Below, piece by piece: positions 1-6,190 of a stretch of 6,190 nt of DNA. The notes beneath the pieces are model-generated. The model was not told where the DNA came from. It did not search any database and worked only from the letters and a program-made list of their open reading frames with translations. Origin of the DNA: an uncultured Micrococcales bacterium (GTDB taxonomy: Bacteria; Actinomycetota; Actinomycetes; Actinomycetales; Microbacteriaceae); NCBI GenBank assembly GCA_903929105.1, contig CAIYTL010000106.1:1-6190 (forward strand), in the 5' to 3' direction. Every line of letters begins with the position of its first letter. Positions within the stretch are counted from its first letter, which is position 1. The position numbers and the translations under genes were made by a program.

Positions 1-2356
<2,356 letters not shown>

Positions 2357-2360
<4 letters not shown>

Positions 2361-2815
2361 AGCACCGAAACGTTGGTTGCCCGCCATCGTGAATGAATCG
2401 GTTCAAGCCGAATCGTAACTGCGCGGGTTCTGGCCCTTGAGCTAAGAAGCACGACTGACTCTATAACGCCAAGCGCAGGTGACTCTGTGTGAACTCGGGT
2501 AACCGAAAACTTTGGAACGAGTTTAGGAATGCCCGCTGCTGCATCGGCGCGAGCTTTGATCACCTGACGGGCACGAAGCTTCTCATAAACCTGGTCTGAA
2601 ACAATCGCCGCCAAATGGTCAACCGGGCGAGCACCTGAAATCACTTCGACTATGAGAGTTGCGATTGAAGGCAAAATCTCAATTGGGTTGGGCATGCGAT
2701 CTAAGTCTTCTTGAGTGACTGTTTGAGGCCCCTCGTCAAAGAAATTTGAGCGGGCTCTTGCAGCCGAATTTTGCGCAGCAACTATTGCCTTTGCGGTTCT
2801 TTTGCTTGCATTCAT
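2357..2815 (-). CDS. Rv3235-family protein (function unknown)
   Basis: This 152-residue protein resembles the small Actinobacteria-specific Rv3235 family, commonly found near secA. The biochemical function is unknown. The first 40 residues are polar and Ala/Lys/Arg-rich and look disordered. The conserved core follows: a helical part (about 48-80) with EVISGARPVDHLAAIVSDQVYEKL-like spacing of the GARP turn and the DQVYEKL helix, then a beta-rich part (105-152) with VHTESPALGVIES, RTRAVTIRLE and a final RWRATNVSVL. There is no signal peptide or membrane segment, so it is probably cytoplasmic. The ATG start is supported by AGAAAGG (minus strand, 2823-2829) 7 nt upstream. The stop overlaps the secA stop by 4 nt in convergent orientation, so no terminator separates the two genes. 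Family assignment is from recalled sequence pattern. Confidence 0.85.
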
Positions 2816-2883
2816 AACTGCGCCTTTCTGTGCTCCCCGTCTTTGTTGAGAGCAAAACTATTGCCTTTGCCTGTGATTTTGCT
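2780..2883. repeat. Two-block direct repeat spanning the Rv3235-gene start
   Basis: The 15-mer AACTATTGCCTTTGC occurs at 2780-2794, inside the first codons of the minus-strand gene, and again at 2856-2870, upstream of it. In both copies it is followed, after 5 or 6 unrelated bases, by TTTTGCT (2800-2806 and 2877-2883). The two copies lie 76 bp apart, which is not a multiple of three, so the upstream copy is not an in-frame repeat of the coding one. It could be a regulatory site or an old local duplication. Confidence 0.7.
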
Positions 2884-2884
2884 C
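2850..2884. repeat. 8-bp inverted repeat upstream of the Rv3235-family gene
   Basis: GAGCAAAA (2850-2857) and TTTTGCTC (2877-2884) are perfect inverted arms separated by 19 bases. The dyad lies 35-70 bp upstream of the minus-strand start codon and encloses the upstream 15-mer direct repeat. The arms are AT-rich and there is no flanking T-run, so an operator is more likely than a terminator. Function is inferred from position only. Confidence 0.5.
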
Positions 2885-2898
2885 CGAAAACTAAAAAT

Positions 2899-2907
2899 TG
2901 TGCATAA
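2899..2907 (-). promoter_or_regulatory. DnaA-box-like 9-mer, copy 1
   Basis: The plus strand reads TGTGCATAA, i.e. TTATGCACA on the minus strand, a full match to the classical DnaA box consensus TTATNCACA. It lies within a 13-bp direct repeat (TGTGCATAACTTT, 2899-2911). The same bases include a TAACTT that could be a -10 element, so the conserved sequence may be promoter rather than DnaA site. Confidence 0.45.
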
Positions 2908-2949
2908 CTTTGAGATTTATTTTGGGGGAGCGGTATTCAGCCGCCTAGC

Positions 2950-2958
2950 TGTGCATAA
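2950..2958 (-). promoter_or_regulatory. DnaA-box-like 9-mer, copy 2
   Basis: This is a second perfect TTATGCACA (minus strand), in the same orientation as copy 1 and 51 bp away, which is close to five helical turns and so puts both on the same face of the helix. It lies in the second copy of TGTGCATAACTTT (2950-2962), 69-77 bp upstream of the SAF gene's GTG. Confidence 0.45.
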
Positions 2959-2963
2959 CTTTT

Positions 2964-2991
2964 TTCACGGATGCCCCTCGGCCCATAAGTT
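2964..2991 (+). promoter_or_regulatory. Candidate promoter for the SAF-cpaE-like unit
   Basis: TTCACG (2964-2969) and TAAGTT (2986-2991) are spaced 16 bp and resemble -35 and -10 elements. Transcription would start near 2998, inside a small dyad TTGCC-AA-GGCAA (2993-3004) that could serve as an operator. This is a weak match and only a candidate. Confidence 0.25.
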
Positions 2992-3014
2992 TTTGCCAAG
3001 GCAACAACTAAAAC

Positions 3015-3020
3015 AGGAGG
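3015..3020 (+). promoter_or_regulatory. Strong ribosome binding site for the SAF gene
   Basis: AGGAGG lies 6 nt before the GTG at 3027. It is the strongest Shine-Dalgarno match in the window and fixes the GTG as the start. Confidence 0.85.
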
Positions 3021-3026
3021 GCACAA

Positions 3027-3668
3027 GTGAGCCGCATTGAACCAGTAAAACCTGCGACCAAGTTTCGCAAACCGTTTCGCACTAAAAGAAACTCGAGCAT
3101 CGCCGCGGTGGTGATAGTTGTGATCAGCGTGGTTGCGATAAACATTGCAATCAAGCAGCTGAGCGGTGCGCGCGAATACCTTGTGGCTGCGGGGCCAGCT
3201 GCCGAAGGTTTGCCGCTCAACCGGTTGACGACTAAAACGATTTCACTAAATTTGGGTGAAGCTAGCGGCGATTATTTCGCAGCTGGAGCCAAACTAGACG
3301 GGCTCGAGTTAGGCCAACCGTTGGCAGCGGGCGACCTATTGATGAAGCGCGATGCGGTGCCCTCAAACCCCAAGAATCAAATGGTTCACCTAGCTATAAG
3401 CGCTAAAAATGCTCTGCCAAGCCAACTCGAACCGGGAACCAGAGTTGACCTCTGGGCTGCCGTAAACGATGGTGGCGGGCAGTTTGGCGAACCCCAGGTG
3501 ATTGCCCAGCAGGTTCAGGTTTATGCAACTTCGGGCAGCTCAGGGTTATTTGGCGATGGCGTCAACAAAATCGAAATCGCAGTGAATCAACAATTGGTGA
3601 AGCCCATTTTGGCTGCGGTGTTGCACGCTGACGCGATTTCAGTGGTTGCTACCGAAGGGGTTGGCTAG
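3027..3668 (+). CDS. Membrane-anchored SAF-domain (CpaB/RcpC-like) protein
   Basis: This is a 213-residue protein with a basic cytoplasmic N-terminus (several Lys/Arg in 8-21), a single membrane helix at about 24-42, and an extracytoplasmic remainder. Residues about 50-110 fit a SAF domain: YLVAAGPAAEGLPL, the SLNLGEAS stretch, then GQPLAAGDLLMKRDAV. A second region (118-213) resembles the RcpC part of CpaB-type proteins, with LEPGTRVDLWA (134-144), QVYATS and a final KIEIAVNQQLVKPILAAVL. In Flp/Tad systems CpaB is a periplasmic or envelope pilus-assembly factor; here no pilin, secretin or TadA-type ATPase is nearby, so that role is only a guess. The gene starts at GTG behind AGGAGG and ends 2 nt before the next gene, so the two are almost certainly co-transcribed and translationally coupled. 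Domain call is by pattern; precise function is unknown. Confidence 0.8.
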   Translation: MSRIEPVKPATKFRKPFRTKRNSSIAAVVIVVISVVAINIAIKQLSGAREYLVAAGPAAEGLPLNRLTTKTISLNLGEASGDYFAAGAKLDGLELGQPLAAGDLLMKRDAVPSNPKNQMVHLAISAKNALPSQLEPGTRVDLWAAVNDGGGQFGEPQVIAQQVQVYATSGSSGLFGDGVNKIEIAVNQQLVKPILAAVLHADAISVVATEGVG

Positions 3669-3670
3669 CG

Positions 3671-4717
3671 GTGCTTCGACTCTTTGAAGGTCGCGAACCT
3701 GAATCGGCTGAACCTGTTGAGCAAGAGCTCTGGCCCGCGCTCGAACCGAGGCCTGAGCCCGAGCCGCTGCCCGAGCCGATGCCTGAGCTCGAGCCGATGC
3801 CTGAGCTCGAGCCGAGGCCTGAGCTCGAGCCGCTGTCAGCACCAAACCCTGGGCTCAACCCGTCGCTTGAGCCCGACTCCCCACCCGCTCGAGACTCTGC
3901 CAAGCTAAGGCCTAAGAGAGTCATTGCGTTTTGCGGTGCTAGCGGGTCGGTGGGCAAGACATCCATAGCCATCAATGTGGCGTTTGAGTTGGCGACTGCT
4001 GGTCACCGGGTTGCGATGCTTGACTTAGATGTTTCTGCGCCGAGCTTGTTGACCGCACTCAACCAAGACGCGATCACGGCGGGCCTTTCGGGGGTGCACC
4101 GTTTAGTGGGGCAGGGCAGATTTTTTGCCGATGACCTGAATCGTTTCATGATGGTTTTGAACTTTGATGGCGTGAGAGTTTCGGTGTTGCCAGGCTTAGG
4201 GGTTGCCGCTCAACCATTTGCACCGGTCGGCGACCTAGCCAAAACTGTTCGCACGGCAATTGACTCGGCTGAAGCAGATTATGTAGTTCTTGACCTGCCC
4301 AGCATTTCGAGCGCGCCAGAGGTAGCCACGGCCGCATTGCAGCTTGCTGACTTGAGTTTTTCGATCTGCAATGCAGACCCAATCGGGGTTCAGCGACAGT
4401 TATGGCTTCAGAATCAGCTCGAGCAGTTGGCGCTGCCTAATCAGCCCCAACTGGTTGTGAATCGGCTTCGTGACTCGGTTTTGGGGTCAAACGCGAAGCG
4501 CCAAATAGCCGACACTTTTGATCGAGTTGCCAAAACCGAAGTGGTTGCTTTTGTGCCCGATGACCCGGCAGTTTTTGACTTAGCCTTGCGAGAGGGCTTG
4601 CCTTTGCAGTTGGTCAAAAAGGCTTCACCAGCCCGTCACGCCATTTCTATGTTTGTTCGGCAGGGAATCCTCGGCCAGCGCAGCCAACTTGATTGGCGAG
4701 TTGCTCGCAACGGGTAA
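3671..4717 (+). CDS. CpaE/MinD-like P-loop ATPase with Pro-Glu repeat tail
   Basis: This 348-residue ParA/MinD-superfamily ATPase has an unusual N-terminus. Residues about 10-75 are acidic and Pro-rich, built around LEPxPE hexads (24-55), and look disordered. The ATPase domain starts near 83: P-loop CGASGSVGKTS (88-98), switch/Walker A' region VAMLDLDVSAPSL (115-127), Walker B YVVLDLPS (204-211), and VVNRL (262-266) at the usual nucleotide-base-contacting position. K96 of the P-loop is present, but the superfamily's extra 'signature' lysine of KGGxGKT is Ser91, so dimer-dependent hydrolysis may differ from true ParA/MinD. It is cytoplasmic. The partner is likely the SAF protein encoded 2 nt upstream; in Tad systems CpaE/TadZ localises the pilus machine. 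The GTG start lies 10 nt after GAAGGGG, a tolerable ribosome site. It could equally be an actinobacterial SAF-linked ATPase unrelated to pili. Confidence 0.82.
   Translation: MLRLFEGREPESAEPVEQELWPALEPRPEPEPLPEPMPELEPMPELEPRPELEPLSAPNPGLNPSLEPDSPPARDSAKLRPKRVIAFCGASGSVGKTSIAINVAFELATAGHRVAMLDLDVSAPSLLTALNQDAITAGLSGVHRLVGQGRFFADDLNRFMMVLNFDGVRVSVLPGLGVAAQPFAPVGDLAKTVRTAIDSAEADYVVLDLPSISSAPEVATAALQLADLSFSICNADPIGVQRQLWLQNQLEQLALPNQPQLVVNRLRDSVLGSNAKRQIADTFDRVAKTEVVAFVPDDPAVFDLALREGLPLQLVKKASPARHAISMFVRQGILGQRSQLDWRVARNG
3740..3835 (+). repeat. Imperfect 18-bp tandem repeat encoding LEPxPE
   Basis: About five units with an 18-bp period (typical unit CTCGAGCCGATGCCTGAG), one of them shortened to 12 bp, encode LEPRPE, PEPLPE, PMPE, LEPMPE, LEPRPE and LEPLSA. 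All length changes are multiples of three, so the frame is kept. Near-identity at the DNA level (repeated GAGCTCGAGCCG) points to recent slippage expansion and predicts length variation between strains. Confidence 0.85.
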
Positions 4718-4724
4718 CTAAACT
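4694..4724 (+). promoter_or_regulatory. Candidate promoter giving a leaderless kinase mRNA
   Basis: The kinase GTG at 4731 has no Shine-Dalgarno sequence upstream. TAAACT (4719-4724) fits TANNNT and ends 6 nt before the GTG, the spacing expected if transcription starts at the start codon. TTGGCG (4694-4699) could be a -35 element with a 19-bp spacer. A short dyad GCGAG-TTG-CTCGC (4696-4708) overlaps it. Leaderless genes are common in Actinobacteria; here it is an inference from spacing. Confidence 0.35.
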
Positions 4725-4730
4725 CATTGT

Positions 4731-5963
4731 GTGTCAACAATTAGCGAGATTATCAAGAGCCATGGGCGCGCTAGCCAAGCCGACCTTGAGTGGCTCAACC
4801 TGCTGATTGGTGACTGGCAACTTGTGGCCGACCTGGTTTTTGCAGACCTAGTCTTGTGGGTGCCAACCACGGACGGCGAATTTGTGGCCGTAGCTCACGC
4901 CCGCCCTTCAAGTGCAGCCACAGTTTTTTATCGTGACATCACCGGTGAAATTATTCGCAAGCAGTGGGCAGCCTCGGTTCGAGATGCTTTTGCAACGGGC
5001 AAAATCGTGGCCCGCGGCTCTGCCGAAAACTATCACAGCACGCTCACCACGTTTAGTTCGATTCCGGTGCGTCGACGCCTTTCGAAGGCCAACGACCAGG
5101 TTACCGAGCATCCGATTGCGGTGATTACTCGTCACACTAACTTGGCTGAGGCGAAAGTGCCGAACAAGTTGCAGCTGAACTATTTGCGTTGCGGCACCGA
5201 CCTGTTACAAATGGTTGCAGACGGCTCGTTCCCTGAGTTCGCCAACCCAACCGGCCCTAAGCGCGGTGCACCACGAGCAAACGATGGCTTACTAAGACTC
5301 GATGTGAACGGTGTCATTACATTTGCCAGCCCTAACGGCCTTTCGGCGTTCAACCGATTTGGTGCCAGTGGCGAGCTCGAAGGCAAGTCGCTAATAGAAG
5401 CCACCACGCCTGTGCTAAAGAGCAAACTCAAAACTGATCAGAGTTTGCCGGTTTTGCTGGCAGGTCAGGCTGCCTGGAGAACCGACCTCGACTCGCGCAA
5501 CCTTTCGCTGTCGGTGCGTGCGATTCCGTTGAAAGCCGGGGGCGAACGCATCGGTGCGATCGTGCTGTGCCGCGATGTAACAGAGTTGCGAAACCAAGAG
5601 CGCGAGTTGATTACCAAAGACGCAACGATTCGCGAGATTCACCACCGAGTTAAAAACAACCTTCAAACAGTCGCGAGCTTGCTAAGAATTCAATCGCGTC
5701 GAACAGACTCTGAAGAAACTAAGTCTGCTTTGGCTCAGGCAATGCGCCGTGTGTCATCTATTGCAGTCGTGCACGACACTTTGGCCTCGGCACTCACTCA
5801 AGAGGTGAATTTTGATGAGGTCTTCGACCGCATTTTGGTGTTGGTTAGCGAGCTAGCTTCGTCGCACGGACACAACGTGCGCACCATGATCGACGGCAAG
5901 TTCTGGCTGTGTTTGCGGCAGACCAAGCGGGTGGTGCGGACAAGGTCGTGGACTTGGCGGTGA
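4731..5963 (+). CDS. pdtaS: PdtaS-like sensor histidine kinase, truncated before its ATPase domain and fused out of frame
   Basis: PdtaS is a cytoplasmic sensor kinase that phosphorylates the ANTAR-domain RNA-binding regulator PdtaR. The N-terminus is highly typical: WLNLLIGDWQLVADL (21-35) and FADLVLWVP (37-45) open a GAF-type domain (to about 140), a PAS domain follows (about 183-290, ending VLCRDVTELRNQE), and a HisKA_2 dimerisation domain carries REIHHRVKNNLQTVASLLRI (301-320) with the phospho-acceptor at His304/305. The family match ends near residue 391 (DGKF), exactly where the HATPase_c domain should begin. The last 19 or so codons (Trp/Arg-rich) are symporter DNA read in the wrong frame. 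The protein therefore has no N, G1 or G2 box and could not autophosphorylate; family members are about 490-500 residues. The GTG start is forced by an in-frame TAA at 4719 and matches the family N-terminus. Identity is strong; the intact state of the gene is not. Confidence 0.88.
   Translation: MSTISEIIKSHGRASQADLEWLNLLIGDWQLVADLVFADLVLWVPTTDGEFVAVAHARPSSAATVFYRDITGEIIRKQWAASVRDAFATGKIVARGSAENYHSTLTTFSSIPVRRRLSKANDQVTEHPIAVITRHTNLAEAKVPNKLQLNYLRCGTDLLQMVADGSFPEFANPTGPKRGAPRANDGLLRLDVNGVITFASPNGLSAFNRFGASGELEGKSLIEATTPVLKSKLKTDQSLPVLLAGQAAWRTDLDSRNLSLSVRAIPLKAGGERIGAIVLCRDVTELRNQERELITKDATIREIHHRVKNNLQTVASLLRIQSRRTDSEETKSALAQAMRRVSSIAVVHDTLASALTQEVNFDEVFDRILVLVSELASSHGHNVRTMIDGKFWLCLRQTKRVVRTRSWTWR
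5897..5906. other. Junction between kinase and symporter sequences
   Basis: Upstream, codons in the kinase frame give recognisable PdtaS sequence to DGKF (5892-5903). Downstream, codons starting at 5900 or 5903 in another frame give symporter sequence (VLAVFAADQAGG). The frame used changes by a non-multiple of three and both proteins lose an essential half. The breakpoint cannot be placed more closely than a few bases from one sequence. Confidence 0.75.
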
Positions 5964-6190
5964 GCCAAGACATGTTCAAGTTTTGGCCTGAGCCTAGTTT
6001 TAAAGAGATTGCATTTTTTATAGCGGGTGCGGTCACCATCATGTTTGGTTCTATTCCTCAGCAAGATGTGTTTCAGCGCGTGATGTCTGCCAACAGCATC
6101 AAGGCCGCCACGCACGGACCGGTGATTGGTGGCATTTGCTACATCTTGTTTGCGTTTGTGCCCATGTTCTTGGTGGTCAGTGCCATGATC
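5900..6190 (+). CDS. Sodium:solute symporter (SSS family), internal fragment
   Basis: About 97 codons, frame set by GTT at 5900-5902, encode part of an integral membrane sodium-coupled transporter. The diagnostic stretch is GSIPQQDVFQRVMSA, with the following AATHGPVIGG, matching the SSS pattern in which a Q-R-x-x-x-A loop follows a membrane helix. Two hydrophobic helices are visible: IAFFIAGAVTIMFGSI before that motif and VIGGICYILFAFVPMFLVVSAMI after it, the second running to the window end. FWPEPSFKEIAFF before the first helix is also typical. There is no start codon of its own: the frame opens only after a TAG at 5846-5848 and the family's N-terminal helices are missing, so this is a 5'-deleted gene that is also cut at the 3' side by the window. 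The substrate cannot be told. Base composition looks like the rest, arguing for the same genome. Confidence 0.85.

Larger units (their letters stand above)
2816..3026. promoter_or_regulatory. Divergent intergenic/promoter region
   Basis: This 211-bp gap separates the divergent Rv3235-family and SAF genes, so both must be transcribed from it or from within it. It is more AT-rich than its flanks and carries several repeats, listed separately. On the plus strand TAACTT (2905-2910 and 2956-2961) and TAAGTT (2986-2991) fit the loose actinobacterial TANNNT -10 pattern. On the minus strand TAGTTT (2855-2860) does the same. No single promoter stands out. Confidence 0.6.

Noticed and set aside
2899..2962. 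DnaA-box-like pair as a replication origin
   Set aside because: Only two boxes, no dnaA, dnaN, gyrB or rpmH nearby, and no long AT-rich unwinding region.
2771..3040. Plus-strand 89-codon frame over the intergenic region
   Set aside because: It starts inside the Rv3235-family gene, runs through the AT-rich leader and overlaps the strong ribosome site and start of the SAF gene; the product is Cys/Leu-rich with no recognisable pattern.
3785..3831. Repeated GAGCTCGAG (overlapping SacI/XhoI sites) that looks like a cloning linker
   Set aside because: The sites arise from in-frame Glu-Leu-Glu codons of the tandem repeat, and flanking sequence is continuous genomic coding DNA.
3649..3975. Minus-strand open frame with Ser/Gly-rich repeats
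   Set aside because: The repeats are the antisense reading of the LEPxPE-coding tandem repeat of the CpaE-like gene; the frame has no support of its own.
4696..4708. GCGAG-TTG-CTCGC hairpin as a terminator after the CpaE-like gene
   Set aside because: The stem is only 5 bp, lies inside the coding sequence and is not followed by a T-run.
5904..5963. Trp/Arg-rich C-terminus of the kinase as a genuine new tail
   Set aside because: The same DNA in another frame encodes well-conserved symporter sequence, so the tail is an out-of-frame by-product.

Overview
The window reads as chromosomal DNA of a high-GC Gram-positive bacterium (Actinobacteria), most likely Microbacteriaceae. The evidence is the protein set (a SecA1-type SecA, an Rv3235-family protein, a SAF/CpaB-like protein, a CpaE-like ATPase and a PdtaS-type histidine kinase) and the frequent GTG starts. 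Base composition looks only moderately GC-rich by eye, which would suit the small freshwater 'Luna'-type lineages. That lineage placement is inference. Both ends cut through genes, so this looks like a short contig or an excised piece.

Layout. Positions 1-2360 (+) hold the 3' three quarters or more of secA. It converges on a minus-strand Rv3235-family gene (2357-2815), and the two share a palindromic CTAG that supplies both stop codons. Next is a 211-bp divergent intergenic region (2816-3026) with several repeats: two TTATGCACA DnaA-box-like 9-mers inside a 13-bp direct repeat, a two-block direct repeat that reaches into the start of the Rv3235 gene, and an 8-bp inverted repeat. A plus-strand run follows: a membrane-anchored SAF/CpaB-like protein (3027-3668), a CpaE/MinD-like P-loop ATPase with a Pro-Glu repeat tail (3671-4717, 2-nt gap), and a PdtaS-like sensor kinase (from 4731, 13-nt gap).

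The most striking point is near 5900. The kinase stops matching its family just before its ATP-binding domain. From about 5900, in a different frame, the DNA encodes an internal piece of a sodium:solute symporter (SSS family) that runs off the end. The kinase therefore has no HATPase domain and the symporter has no N-terminus. Either a deletion or rearrangement fused two unrelated genes, or the assembly is chimeric.

How the genes relate: secA is the general secretion motor. The SAF and CpaE-like pair resembles the CpaB/CpaE pair of Flp/Tad pilus systems, but no other pilus gene is present. PdtaS normally signals to the ANTAR-type RNA-binding regulator PdtaR. The order secA - Rv3235 - pdtaS recalls the Rv3240c - Rv3235 - Rv3220c stretch of Mycobacterium tuberculosis, so 1 to about 5900 looks like an ordinary conserved actinobacterial neighbourhood. 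I found no RNA gene, CRISPR array, insertion sequence or clear intrinsic terminator.
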